Shown piece by piece: positions 1 to 10,808 of a DNA stretch of 64,000 bases. The stretch comes from Aquatica leii (lineage: Eukaryota; Arthropoda; Insecta; Coleoptera; Lampyridae). The notes beneath the pieces were generated by a model. That model worked only from the letters and a program-made list of their open reading frames with translations, was not told the origin of the DNA and searched no databases. The position numbers and the translations under genes were made by a program. The stretch spans positions 230,786,532-230,850,531 of the forward strand of contig CM069432.1 in assembly GCA_035610365.1 (NCBI GenBank), in the 5' to 3' direction. Numbering within the stretch: position 1 is the stretch's first letter; every line of letters starts with the position of its first letter.

Positions 1-61
1 TCCTAGAATTTCTCTTCCGTCGTTAGATGGTTCGTTGAAAGATTGGCCTACGTTTTAAGGT

Positions 62-773
62 ATGTTTAACATACGTGTTCACCAAAATCAGTCATTGTCA
101 AGGGTAGAAAAATTCCAATATTTGTTGACCACTCTTAGTGGTGAACCTTTGACTTTAGTGAAGCATTTGCCACTAAGTTCCAACAATTATGATATTGTGT
201 ATCAATCATTAGTTGATCGTTACCAAAATGATCGAGTTTTAGTGTCATTTTATTGGGATAATTTGGGTAACGCACCCAAGGTTAATTCAGATTGTGTATC
301 CTCATTACGTAGTTTATTAGATACGTTTAATGAGAATGTGACTGCATTAGGTCAATATCCTAATGTGGATTTTACCCTTTTTAATTTGCTTATGTTTTGA
401 AGTGCATTTCACAAATGTACGTTTTCCCACTTACGCAAATTTAAAAGAATTTGTAGCCGACCAGTGTAGTGCTTTGGAAACGAATTTATTAAATAATACT
501 ACAATGGCCAGTGCGACCAATGTTACTTGCACTAAGTCCACCTATTCAAAATCTAGTAGTGGTCCGGCAAGATATGGACGCACCTCGCCTTCGCGTTCAC
601 TATTAGTTAATACTGAGCGGCCTGAATATTTGCAATCCGCAAAATGTGCTCATTGTAAAGAATGGCATTTAATTTATCGGTGTCCTAGCTTTCTTGCTTT
701 GGCTCCTTATCATCGTTATTTGTTCGTTAAATCGACAGGTTTATGTCATCAATACTTTAGCGTTCTACACTAA
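62..773 (+). pseudogene. BEL/Pao gag remnant
   Basis: Two overlapping open frames (62-400 and 363-773) carry the gag part. The first resembles the conserved stretch after the gag start in the element at 33-39 kb: both contain a 'SLVDRY-D' motif and a nearby 'L-S-L-TF-E' helix region. The second frame ends with a CCHC zinc knuckle, C-x2-C-x4-H-x4-C, at about residues 97-110 (CAHCKEWHLIYRC). In this family gag packages RNA and assembles particles. The frame change at about 363-400 and the stop at 771-773 show that it is broken. Confidence 0.75.
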
Positions 774-889
774 GCGTCATGTCCGTCGAAAGGTAAATGT
801 CGACAGAGTTCAGCCCTGCACAATTCGTTATTACATTTTAGTAAAACCACAGTTCCCAGGACACTTTTGCAGCAGGTGACCCTTCTTAA

Positions 890-1510
890 CGATTCGCCGG
901 AAACTTAAATTCCCGTTGTTGCACCGGCCACTGTAGGTGTGACCACAGGGCGTTCATCGTGTACACTGTTGTTGGCAACCTTAAAATTCAAAATCGTTTG
1001 GGTAATTATCTAAACAATTTGTGCCGATCTTCCAAGTTGCCCATTGCTTCCGTCCGATTTTTATCAGGGTTACAAGTTAGCAGATCTCAATTGGCATATG
1101 CGAGGATCAATTGATAAGCTCCTATGAGCAGATGTTTTCGCTTTTGTTGTCCGAGAGGGTTCCGTGCCGGGTGACGGCATCCATCCAGTTGCTATCGAGA
1201 CCCTCTTCGGTTGGATATTTTTGGGTACCACAAGCCATGTGACTACAGTCCCAAAATATTCGTTTTTTCTGACATCAGACTCTTCAGATGTCGCTTTAGA
1301 AGGCTTTTGGGAGGTGGAGGAAGTCCCCACCAAACTCATCGTCTCACCTGAAGATGATCAGGCCGAGAATTTATTTGTTACTATGCATTTTTGTGACCAT
1401 TCTGATTGTTTTGGTGTTTTCTTGCTTTTCAAAGATCGCCAAACTTTGCTCACATTCAAGAATACGATGCAGATTGCTGTTGTTGATTGTCGTCTGCTCG
1501 CACTTTAGCG
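890..1510 (+). pseudogene. BEL/Pao protease-to-RT linker remnant
   Basis: This stretch holds the conserved linker seen between protease and reverse transcriptase in BEL/Pao polyproteins. At about 1100-1230 the + strand reads a 'SIDKLL-ADVF' block, with a TGA stop where family members usually have Gly, then 'PVAIETLFGWIFLG', a close match to the family's FGWI-x-x-G signature. The open frame 1164-1508 covers the second part. The protease active site itself was not seen here. Protein function is lost. Confidence 0.65.
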
Positions 1511-1514
1511 TCGT

Positions 1515-2390
1515 TTGGACAGTCAACCTGGCGTCCGCCGCATGTATTCCGTATTTATGAAAGATTACCTCGCATCGGGCCATATGTCTCTTCTTGCCGC
1601 ACCCTACGAAGAAAGCCATTACTATGTTATTTTGCATCATTGTGTGTTTAAACTTAAACCAGGCCACCCAAAAATTCGACTTAAGAACCTTAATGCTTCT
1701 GCGCGCGACGCACACAACAAATCACTCAATGATTTCCTACTTGCCGGGCATAAATTGCAAAATGACATAGTAACCATTTTGCTTCGTTTTCAATCACATC
1801 GTATCGTTTTTACTGGCTATATAAACCAAATGTATCGACAAATATTAATATATGAACCACACTGTCAATATTAATTAATTCGGTGGAGAGCATCTCCACA
1901 AGAAGAGATTCAAACCTTTCGTTTGAACACTGTGACCTATGGCATGTCACCGTCGCCTTATTATGCAATTTGTTGTCTGTTACAGTTGGCAGAGAAAAAT
2001 CAAACACAATTTTCGCTTGCTGTACGTGGACGATGTTGCGTCCGGGGCAGACACTTTAGAGGCTGCTCGTAAACTGAAGAGTCAGCTTGCGGCATTGTTG
2101 AAGTTGTGTTGTTTTGAGGTTTGCAAGTGGGCCAGCAATAATATTTCGTTGTTAGACGATCTTTCCGCCGAACATTGTCAAATACAGCCGTTAAGATTTC
2201 ACGAACACGCGGAATCAGTTGTAAAACTTCTTAGCCTACAATGGCAATCCAACTGTGACGCATTTTCGTTCACGGTTAAGGTACAAAATCTTCCATGTAC
2301 CAAGCGAGCGGTTCTTTTTGAAATCGCAAGAATGTACGATCCATTAGGATTTTTATTTCCAGTGACCCCCTCCTTCAGATGTCTGTGAGT
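1515..2390 (+). pseudogene. BEL/Pao reverse transcriptase remnant
   Basis: Two frames (1515-1874 and 1939-2388) hold the reverse transcriptase. The first contains the 'SLNDFLLAGHKLQND' and 'YINQMYRQI' blocks typical of BEL/Pao RT; the Asp usually found in 'ADIKQMYRQ' is replaced here by Tyr-Ile-Asn. The second frame carries the catalytic YVDD box at 2023-2034. A stop at about 1872 and a frame change separate them. RT would copy the element RNA into cDNA in the particle. It is non-functional because of the breaks. Confidence 0.85.
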
Positions 2391-2458
2391 CATGGACTCA
2401 ATTTAAAAGGGAACTTCTTTTATTGGTGGCACTGAAAATCCCTTGATTATTACCGCAT

Positions 2459-2992
2459 ATGTTGTACGAGTCATATCAGCTTCATGCTTTCTGTGACGCT
2501 TCGCAAGTAGTTTATGCTTGTGTGATCTATTTTTGTTTTATCGATAACGCCAAGAATATCCGTATCAATCTTATGGTTGCCAAATCCAAGGTTGTACCTT
2601 TAAAGATGTTATCAATTACTTGTCTCGAGTTGTGCGCCGCAGTATCGTTGTCAAAACTAGTGGCTTTTGTTGTAGACACTTACAAAACTATAGTAACTAT
2701 TGAAAGGATATTTGCTTGGAGCGACTCCACTGTTGTTTTAACTTGGATCAAGTCGTCGTCGCATCGTTTGCACCCCTTCGTTTTGAAAAATACTGGTAAC
2801 ATGTCCGTTCCGGACAAAACCCGGCTGATCCAGGCTCTCGTGGTCTCCTACCAGGAGAAATTTTATCGTGTCCGCTTAGCTGGGCGGGTCCACCATTTTT
2901 ACAAGATCGTGACTTTGATGATTTGTGTGATCTTTCCGTTGGATTCCAAGCAGAGGAAGAAGCTTGTTTGGAAGAGCGAACTGTCGTGTTGA
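2459..2992 (+). pseudogene. BEL/Pao RNase H-like remnant
   Basis: The frame contains 'HAFCDAS' near its start and 'AWSDSTVVLTWI' in the middle, the two Asp-containing blocks of the BEL/Pao RNase H domain, plus 'LELCAAVSLSKL', all matched in the same order in the element at 33-39 kb. The reading frame changes near residue 115, after the 'HPFV' block, and is lost toward 2990. RNase H would remove the RNA template during reverse transcription. Confidence 0.8.
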
Positions 2993-2999
2993 TCACCTA

Positions 3000-4390
3000 G
3001 CAAGAAAAGCATTGGGTACTTAATTTATTGGACAAGTTGTCACAGGTGCCCTTTCCTCCGCAGAATTGCTTGAGGCACTTTTATTCATGTGTAAAATTGT
3101 GCAGAAATTAGCATTTTCCGAAACAATTTTATTGCTTTGCCAAGCAAGCTTTGTTCTAAACCCATTGAGAAAATATCTCCATTTATGGAGAATGAAAGAC
3201 TGCTACGTGTAGGTGGATGTCTTCGTCACTCCGAATTATGCTTGGATGCTAAGCACCCCTTTTTGCTGCCTTGTCCCATCGACTTACAGAGTTGATAATT
3301 GAGCATTTTCATCGGGTGCATTTACACCCCGATTTGCAGACATTGCAATTTTTATTGTCACAACAATTTTGGATTTTATTGGCACGTCATGCAATCAAGC
3401 ACTCTCTGTCAATTTCTTTGCGTTGTTTTTGTGTACGGCCATGTGTGAGTCCCCCTTTTATGGGGGATCTTCCTGCGTCTCGTGTGTCGCAAGTGAAGCC
3501 GTTTTCTTGAATTGGCGTTGATTACGCCGGTCCTTTTCTTTTGACACTAGGTCGAGTGAGAAGAGCTAAAATGTACAAAAGCAACATCTGCATATTTGTT
3601 TGCTTTGCCGTCAAAGCCGTCTATTTAGAAGTAGTCTCAAACCTGACTACAGATGCATTTCTTGCGGCTTTTCGTGGTTTCGTTGCTCGACAGGGTCGTT
3701 GTAGTGACATCTACAGTGACCGTGGCACCAATTTTATTGGCGCCAATGGTATACTTCAAAACTTAGGTCGACAGTCTGCTGACACATTGGCCATCAAATG
3801 GCACTTTAATCTTCTTTCCTCTCCGCATTTTGGTGAATTGTGGGAGGCCGGAGTTAAATCCGTCAAAACCCACCTGTCTCGTGTGTTTGGTGAACAAAGC
3901 TTCACTTATGAAGTGTTTAATACAGTCCTACTCCAAATCGAAGCCGTGTTCAGTTTACGCCCATTCTACCCGATGAGTTTGGACCCTAATGATTTGTCTG
4001 TTCTCACTTCTGGGCATTTTTTGACCCTTGAGCCGTTGACCACTCTTCCTGACGAGGATGTTACTTCCCTTCCATTAAATCGTTTGTCACGTTGGCGTTT
4101 TGTTCAGCGTTGTCAACAAGAATTTTTGCGTCGTTGGCACCACGAGTACTCACATACACTCCAACAACACGCAAAGTGGAATCAACCTTCCTCTTTAGTG
4201 GACAGTTCAGTGGTGATAAAGAGCGAGTTGGTTCCACCTCTGCAGTGGCAACTGGGTCACATCGTAACTACATCCTGTTAAGTATTGCATCACTCGTGTT
4301 GCCACCCTCAAGACCGCGCGAGGTTTGATTAAAAAACCTCTAATCGAACCTTGCCCTGTGCTTATGCCGCAACATAAACCTGTTGGTTAA
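3000..4390 (+). pseudogene. BEL/Pao integrase remnant
   Basis: At 3271-3510 the frame shows the His-rich start of the zinc-binding region (HRLTELIIEHFHRVHLHP) and ends in a 'GDLP-SRVS' block. A frame break at about 3510 leads to 3541-4281, which holds the integrase core: 'KAVYLE', 'SDRGTNFIGA' (second catalytic Asp) and 'SPHFGELWEAGVKSVK' (catalytic Glu region), then the family C-terminal block 'PPLQWQLGHI'. Integrase would insert the cDNA. The core is the best preserved part of the element, but it is separated from its N-terminus by frameshifts and ends early at 4281. Confidence 0.85.
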
Positions 4391-4905
4391 TTGTTTATTC
4401 GTTTTATCTTAATTTAGTTTTGTTTTTAGTATTTATAGTTGTTGACCCGTTGCGCGATTTATTTAATTCATTTTGAACAAATAGAGAAAAAATCACGCTG
4501 TTATGATGATTTTTGGTAGGCGGTATGTTTTAGACTTATATTTACATTTTAAAACTTCCCACAAGAAATATCTCTTGCTTTTTGTTGTTTCCCTGATACC
4601 AGTCCGAACCCGTAAAAACTAACGAATGATTATTTGGTTGAACTCATATATACGAGTCGACCCTTGACGTGAATTAGTCGCTTATTTCGACATTGGCCGA
4701 TGACACCGTTGCTAATTAAACAAAGCATTTGAGTAGCTTACAGTGGACGGTTTAGCCATTTTTCGCCTTAGGTATTGGCATGGATGAAGCCCCTAATTTT
4801 TCAGAAATATTATACATGTAGGAAGACTACGTCGCGAGAAGTATTTTAGATAAGCAAGATTCATCACTCATTCTGCCCGCCGCTGATTTTAATAAATTTT
4901 GTATT
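4391..4905. other. No gene recognised
   Basis: About 515 bases between the BEL/Pao relic and the PLE frame. It could include 3' untranslated or LTR sequence of the BEL element, but no second copy is present in the window to prove it. I see no coding frame or structured repeat. Confidence 0.4.
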
Positions 4906-5478
4906 GTGAATTTCGTTTATAAATTTTTGTCATTAAACCTATTTAAAATAAATTGCAGTCGAGTAAACACTAGTAGTAATGATATTTACCGTTCTATTCG
5001 TTACTTTAGTCCTTCTTGTCTTTTCCTTAAAACTTTCTTTAAACAATTTAATGTTTCTATTTCATTTTCTACGAATATTAATTTAAAATCTTATATTGCT
5101 ACTAATAAAGATCCTATTTCTGCTTTAGATAAATCTGGTGTTTACGAAATTTTGTGTTCTTCTTGTAATTCTTCTTATGTCTGTCACACTGGAAGAAAGT
5201 TCAAAATTAGATTAAAAGAGTATATTTATTTTATTAATAGAGATTTAAATACTGATATCTCTAATACCTGTTTTGCCTTTGCTAATCACATTTTGTCTAC
5301 TACTCATTCTTTTTCTCCTAATCTCAATATTAAATTTCTTCATTTTTATAATAAAGGCCATTATCTTAAGAATCTCAAAATTTTAAAAATTCATCGTCTT
5401 TCTAATGATAATTTTTCGACTTGTCTTAATGAACTTTGCGATATAAGCACTTCTCCTCTTCTTAATCCTAAATTCTAA
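4906..5478 (+). pseudogene. Penelope-like element GIY-YIG endonuclease domain (partial ORF)
   Basis: A 190-residue open frame that looks like the C-terminal part of a PLE protein. At about residues 78-106 it reads 'SGVYEILCSSCNSSYVCHTG' followed by R-x-F-x-x-R. This matches the PLE form of the GIY-YIG nuclease, in which a C-x2-C lies between the first Tyr and the YIG block and R-x-x-x-x-R follows. The usual YIGQT is changed here to YVCHT, so the nuclease is probably weakened or inactive. No reverse transcriptase domain was found upstream, so the copy is 5' truncated, as is common for PLEs. A hammerhead-like motif lies 172 bases after the stop. The family call is good; the start codon is arbitrary. 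Confidence 0.75.
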
Positions 5479-5649
5479 TTTTACCTTTCTATTTTTTAAA
5501 TCTTAATTTATTTTTTATCATTTCTGTTTGTTTATTGATAGTTTGAATTTGTTATTTTTGATATTTGTCAATTTAATTATATTATTGGGTATGCTCTTTT
5601 ATAATTTAATGTTATATATTTTTAATAATTTATACTATTTGTAGACATA

Positions 5650-5678
5650 CTGATGACGTCATTTAAAAATGTCGAAAC
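5650..5678 (+). ncRNA. Hammerhead-ribozyme-like core at PLE 3' end
   Basis: CTGATGA at 5650-5656 is followed by a helix-forming segment (GTCATT, loop TAAA, AATGTC, one U-U mismatch) and then GAAAC at 5674-5678. This is the order of the hammerhead catalytic core (CUGANGA - stem II - GAAA). PLEs are known to carry hammerhead motifs. One extra base (C5657) lies between the core and stem II unless it pairs with G5674, and convincing stems I and III were not found, so activity is uncertain. Confidence 0.5.
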
Positions 5679-5837
5679 ATGTAAATTAAAATTAAAATAT
5701 TTTTTGTGGAGAAGACTTTAAGTTAAATAATTTAATTGTATAGAATGTAAAACTTTTTACAATAACGCTTATAACTTGAATAAGTTAATAAAATATGTGT
5801 GTATTCAGATTATAAGGCAATTGATGAATTACATGTA

Positions 5838-6700
5838 CAGTCGTGGTCACTGAAAATGGATCCATTTAGGTAAAAAAAAAAGAACGTGGTCACAGTCTAA
5901 GACAGAAAAGTACTGCGACCCTTATAATCTCTGAGGTAATAAACACCACCGTATCTATGATTTGTTATTTATAAAATTTTTACAATTTTAACAATGAATA
6001 AATAAAATATTTCTATTCTTTCTTTCACGAAGTATTAACTTTTAATAAATTTATAATTATAAAAAGTGCCCAAGATGTCACAAAATAAATATGAACAATT
6101 ATATTTTATTTCAATTAGTCCATTAGTCAAAACGTCAATATCCTAATTATCATTATCTAAGTATCTATCTTTTAATCGTATTTCCTGTACACACAGTAAT
6201 TAAGGGATTTTCTTATTGCCTGATTTAAAGGATAATACAAGAACAAGACAATAGTATCTATTATGACATTATATTTTATTTTTCAATGAAGAGGATTTAC
6301 TGGGAAAACCTTTAATTTAAAATCGTACTTCTTACTTATTATTTACCCACCGATAGTATTGTGTTTAAAGTGTTTCCGTCATTTAATATTGAAATTAAAT
6401 TAAAAATGCCCGGAAGACCGAATCAGTGGGTTCTTTCGTAACTCAATTTATTTATTCTAATTCTTAATGAAGAATAAGGGTAGATTATGATGACAATGAA
6501 GTTACCAGTCACAACACTTGACTAAAAACACATTTGAAAATTAAGTTTCTTCATCGAACCTGAATTGTTGCTAAACCACTACACATCCAATTTCAGATTT
6601 TTACTTTAAAAATATGAACCAATTTGTTGTATATAATTAATGTACTTCAATATTTTTTGCAGTATTATTAACATTCAAACAATAGGATAATTAGAAAGTC
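5838..6700 (+). repeat. Left terminal inverted repeat arm (with insertion)
   Basis: Pairs with 8440-9074. Two homologous blocks, 5838-6330 and 6544-6700, are separated by unpaired sequence 6331-6543. The inner block includes a shared 'TTTTTTGCAGTATTATTAAC' stretch just before 6672. Confidence 0.85.
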
Positions 6701-7111
6701 ATGTAAATAACGCGCCGAGAAAGAAATTTCCGGAAGTCATTCGAAAAATAGTTTTAATAAATTTTTGTTAATTTAAATTAAAATTTAAAATGAAATTTTT
6801 TTAATTATAATAACCTAATGCACGATGCTAGAGTTGATAAAGAACGAACCTTTGTAATCCTTCAGGAAAATGTCACGGTAACTCAAGCTGGTTATTCCTG
6901 ACAACAATTTGACGATTTCATATACTAAGATTCTATATTCCATCAAAACATGTAAACAATACAATACTTCTAATTTATATTTAAAATGCACTTTTTCAAT
7001 ATTTCGTAGAGGGGATAATTGACTTAATAAAAGCAGAGATTTACTCATTTGTATAAACGTTGAACTGAGTTCTAAAATTATCTAATTTTTAAATTCCTCA
7101 CTTTAAAAAAA

Positions 7112-8334
7112 ATGCCGAGACGCATCGGTCAACGAGAGTGTTCAATGGAAACTCGAGGACGTATAGTAGGACTTTTCGAAGCTGGACGGTCTGTTCGAAG
7201 AATCGCGCAAACTGTGGATGTTTCAGTAAGTACGCTTTTTAAGCTAATTAGAATAAATTAAAAATATAATTGATTATAAATAATAACAATACCTATTAGC
7301 ATCAATACCATTAACTGTATTATGAAGCTTGCTTTGTAAACAATTGCAGTTGTTTTAAACCATTTATCCTTTATGTTTATCGTTGATATTAACTATATTT
7401 ATCTTGTTTTATTTGTTTTAAAAACAAACTGTGAGACGGTGGATTAATCGCGGTGAAATCGGAGAGATGGCTACAGTTCATCCAGGAGCAGCGCGGATTA
7501 CTACTCCGGACCAAGACAACGCTATTGTAGAAACTGCTGATCATCAACGTTTACTATCTTCAACAATAATTAAAGAAAATTTGCCACTATTGTGTTCCGC
7601 GAGAACTATAAGGCTTGAAGCAGGAGTGCATTGCCGTCAACCAGCAAGAAAAATTTTAATAACACCAGAACATGCAGCGAGGCGGCTTCAATTTTGCCAA
7701 GATAACCTCAACAGAAACTGGTCAGCTGTAATATTCTCAGCCGAAAAAACCTATTCGTCATCGCAAGATGCACCTACACAATTGTGGAGGCGAAATGGAA
7801 TCAGGTATGAAGTCGAGAACGTTCTACCAAAAAAAAACAAGTGGCCGAATCAATGCTGGTTTTTGGGGATGGATGTGTGAAAGTTGTCCCGGTGAACTGG
7901 TGCAAATAACACCGCCACGGTTTAATGCCAGAGCTTACGTTACAGTGTTAGACGAGGTGATGTTGCCTAGTGTACGAGCACTTTACCCTGAAAATGAGGT
8001 AGAAAATTTTGTTTTTGTTCAGGACAATTGCACAATCTACACTACACAAATTGTGCAAGATTGGTTTACAGATCACCCGGAAATTGACCTTCTAGCATGG
8101 CCCGCAAAATCACCAGATCTCAATCCGATAGAAAATTTGTGGGCAGCTAGCGTAAAAGACTGGAACAATTTTAATAACGGTATTAGAGAACGCAATGTCA
8201 ACGAATTAACGCGGCACGTGACTGATAATTGGAATTCCTTTCGAAACACAAATATTTGTGAAAACATTGTAAATAGTTTGCCTAATAGACTACAAAACTG
8301 TATTGAAAGCAACGGATACTATACAAAGTATTAA
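7112..8334 (+). pseudogene. Tc1/mariner-type transposase, two exons, broken
   Basis: Exon 1 (7112-7225) encodes the start of a helix-turn-helix DNA-binding region ('RGRIVGLFEAGRSVRRIA'). A good donor, TTTCA|GTAAGT, follows at 7226. The expected continuation 'TVRRW' starts at 7428, but the acceptor position carries AA instead of AG (7426-7427), so the splice site looks lost. Exon 2 runs to 8334 with a frame change at about 7770-7880. The catalytic triad is damaged: the first Asp is Ala (FSAEK instead of FSDEK), the second is present (QDN), and the third site (SPDLNPIE) is present. I count 35 residues between the second and third acids, one more than in DD34E Tc1. A related copy at 29.2-30.5 kb shares the intron position. 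The family would cut and paste the element at TA sites. Confidence 0.85.
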
Positions 8335-8439
8335 ATATTTTAAATAAATTCATTATTGCATTATTGTGTTTTTGTTTCCTAAGGTTTGGATCCTGCATGA
8401 GATGATTTTGACTAAAAACACTATTATTTTTGTTTACAT

Positions 8440-9074
8440 ATCGACTTACCTTTTATTGTCATTTCAAATTATCATATTGTATGAATGTTAATAATACTGC
8501 AAAAAATATTGAAGTAAATTAATTATATGCAACAAATTAGTTTATGTTTTTAAAGGGCAAATCTGAAATTGTATGTGTATCGGTGTAGCAACAAATCAGG
8601 TTTGATGAAGAAACTTAAATTGAAGGTTTTCCCAGTAAACCCTCTTTATTGAAAAATTACATATAATGTCATAATAGATACTATCGTCTTGTTCTTATAT
8701 TGTCCTTTAAATCAGGCAATATGAAAATCCCTTAATTACAGTGTGTACAGGAAATAGTGATATTTAGGATATTGACCTTTGACTAATAGACTAATTGAAA
8801 TTGTTAAATAAAATTGTTCATATTTGTTTTGTGACATCTTGGGCACTTTTTATAATTATAAATTTATTAAAAGTTAATACTTCGTGAAAGAAAGAATAGA
8901 AATATTTCATTTCTTCATTGTTAAAATTGTAAAAACTTTATAAATAACAAATCATAGAAACTGTGGTGTTTATTACCTCAGAGATTATAAGGGTCACGGC
9001 ACTTTTCTGTCTTAGACTGTGACCACGTTCTGTTTTTTCTACCTGAATGAATACATTTTCAATGACCACGACTG
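8440..9074 (-). repeat. Right terminal inverted repeat arm
   Basis: Reverse complement of the left arm, about 635 bases, ending ACCACGACTG next to TA. It lacks the roughly 210 bases present in the left arm, so it probably shows the original arm structure. Confidence 0.85.
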
Positions 9075-9488
9075 TACCTTCGTATTTACAAATAAAATTT
9101 ATTCATAAATGGAATAAAATTCAGAGTTGGTAATATTTGAGTACATACTAGTAATTAACGATTTCCATCAACGAAATTTTTAAGTTATATTTGCCAAATT
9201 AGCTATTTTTTGTAACAATTGTTTTTATGGCAATTAAATATAACTTACCACTAAGTATAACATTAAAATATTGGTGCAAGCGGCCGTAATTGAATTAGTT
9301 GTGTTTAATTTTAAATAATAATTTGTAATTGAAGTTCTGTATTTTTATGATTTTAATTATACTATCATTATTAAATTTAAAAAAATAAAAATCAAGGTTT
9401 AAATTATGTGGTTGCATTTAAAAATACTAAATTAAAATATAATTTGCTTTATATACTTTTGTGTTCTATGTATCTGAATCAAAACTAC
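9075..9488. other. No gene recognised
   Basis: AT-rich spacer between the Tc1/mariner element and the GCGTCAA repeat cluster. Nothing further seen. Confidence 0.4.
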
Positions 9489-9600
9489 CTGCGTCAACTG
9501 TTGGCGTAAAAAAAACTCGCGTCAAACAGTATCTGCGTCAAAATGTGCCGCGGCAAAAGAGTTGCGTCGAATAACTCGCGTCAAAAAGTGCATGACAAAA
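9489..9600 (+). repeat. Degenerate short tandem cluster of GCGTCAA-type units
   Basis: Seven units starting with GCGTCAA or a close variant (GCGTAAA, GCGGCAA, GCGTCGA) occur every 14-20 bases, in an otherwise AT-rich region. Units are separated by short variable spacers. It is a local tandem amplification; whether it belongs to a mobile element or is a binding-site array cannot be told. Confidence 0.6.
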
Positions 9601-9706
9601 CGTCTTACATTTGCGAGGGTACCTGCAGCAATTGCAGAGCTTCTGCAATTATCCGACATCTATATATCGGACATTGCTTTTGAAGGATATTAGCAAGTTT
9701 ATTAAG

Positions 9707-9998
9707 CCTGTTCTACATTATACTTTTTGCGTCCAAGTTTACATCCAAGTTTCTATGAACTAGAACTTGTCAAAGAAAAAAGTATAGTGTGAAACAGAAA
9801 ACTTATCGCGTCTAAACTTTTTTTAAAACTAGAAACGATCCAAGTTTCTGTCCAAGTTTGTATCATAGATCATGCGCAGAAAAGAGACAGATAATCACCT
9901 ATTTCTTTCTGTTTTTACTAAACTTGTTTCTTTGACAAGTTCTAGTTTATAGAAAATTGGATGTAAACTTGGACACAAAAAGTATAATGTAGAATAGG
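9707..9998. mobile_element. Small inverted-repeat element (MITE-like), about 290 bp
   Basis: Arms of about 95 bases face each other: 9707-9800 begins CCTGTTCTACATTATACTTT and 9902-9998 ends AAAGTATAATGTAGAATAGG. Both arms contain the block CAAGTTTACATCCAA or its complement, and AACTTGTCAAAGAAA or its complement. No coding sequence is inside. The target duplication is unclear, so the superfamily is not assigned. Confidence 0.7.
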
Positions 9999-10390
9999 CT
10001 TTAGATATTTCTTGGCACTTGGATAGAAATTTTTGTGTGTGGTCAACGGGTACATTGAAGATTTACTAGAAAGAAAAAAAGCTGTTTCCAAAATTATGTT
10101 ACAAGGATCACTTCCAATGCAAAAAATGTAAAATAAATGTAAATAGTTGCATAAATAGTATGATTTAGTTTTTGTAATTTAATATAACTCGTGTTACATA
10201 TAACATATCTATTTTTGTGTTGCGTTAATTGATTCGTTCTTAACTAAAGTGTCACTGACACAAAATTTTATTTTGTCATTTTTTGTATCCATTAATATAC
10301 TTTAAAAAAGACGGTGTCCATAAACCTGTATCAACTGTTTAACAACAGTGTTAAAAACATTGTTCTATTAACAATAGTTTTAAGCAGCAA
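9999..10390. other. No gene recognised
   Basis: AT-rich spacer between the two small foldback elements. No convincing repeat or coding frame. Confidence 0.4.
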
Positions 10391-10530
10391 CCCAAGCAAC
10401 ACATTGGTATAAAAAACGTCTAAATGTCCCGCTAATAGACGTTTATTAGACATTAAAACGTTTTTAAACGCGTTATTAACGTTTATTAGACGGACATTTA
10501 GACGTTTTTTGTACCACTGTGTTGTTTGGG
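10391..10530. mobile_element. 140-bp near-palindromic MITE with CCCAA ends
   Basis: The element starts CCCAAGCAACACATTGGTAT and its other end reads, on the opposite strand, CCCAAACAACACAGTGGTAC. Pairing continues through AAAAAACGTCTAAATGTCC, so nearly the whole unit folds into one hairpin. AA lies on each side. The first 11 bases equal the start of the 52643-55199 element. The CCCAA start fits the CMCWR end motif described for CACTA/Mirage/Chapaev elements, but that assignment is only an inference. Confidence 0.75.
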
Positions 10531-10808
10531 AATGTTTCAAACAAAAATGTCTTGGTCGTAGATACATATTATGTTTGTTGTTTGTAACGTTTGAATGCAA
10601 TGCCAAAACGGCTTTAGACTATAAATTCATTAAATATCACATTCATGACACATGTACTTCAACTTTAATTATGTAAAAAACACAATTAATAACAATAATT
10701 AATAATGAAATTTAAGTAAGAAATAAGAATTTAAAAAATTGTATAATATAAATTAAGATTTTTTTCTTAAAAATACAAACGAAAAAAAAAATTATTACTA
10801 TCAAGCAT

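Larger units (their letters stand above)
1..4390 (+). mobile_element. Decayed BEL/Pao LTR retrotransposon (internal region, left end outside window)
   Basis: The full order gag - protease/linker - reverse transcriptase - RNase H - integrase of a BEL/Pao polyprotein can be followed in short reading frames on the + strand, broken by many stops and frame changes. The family is known for one long gag-pol frame, so the element is dead. The gag N-terminus and any 5' LTR lie left of the window. I found no clear 3' LTR after the integrase; the sequence after about 4390 is AT-rich and unrecognised. The more intact - strand BEL/Pao element at 33434-39295 has the same domain order and served as an internal comparison. 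Family assignment is firm; the exact 3' limit is not. Confidence 0.85.
5838..9074 (+). mobile_element. Tc1/mariner-type DNA transposon with very long TIRs, TA target
   Basis: The 3237-bp element starts CAGTCGTGGTC and ends GACCACGACTG, with TA on both sides (5836-5837 and 9075-9076), the classic Tc1/mariner target. The inverted repeats are unusually long: the right arm 8440-9074 matches the left arm in two blocks, 5838-6330 and 6544-6700. The left arm contains about 210 extra bases between the blocks. Between the arms lies one transposase gene of two exons (7112-8334). Arm similarity is high but clearly not perfect, so the copy is old. The transposase has lost catalytic and splice features, so the element is non-autonomous today. 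Confidence 0.9.
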
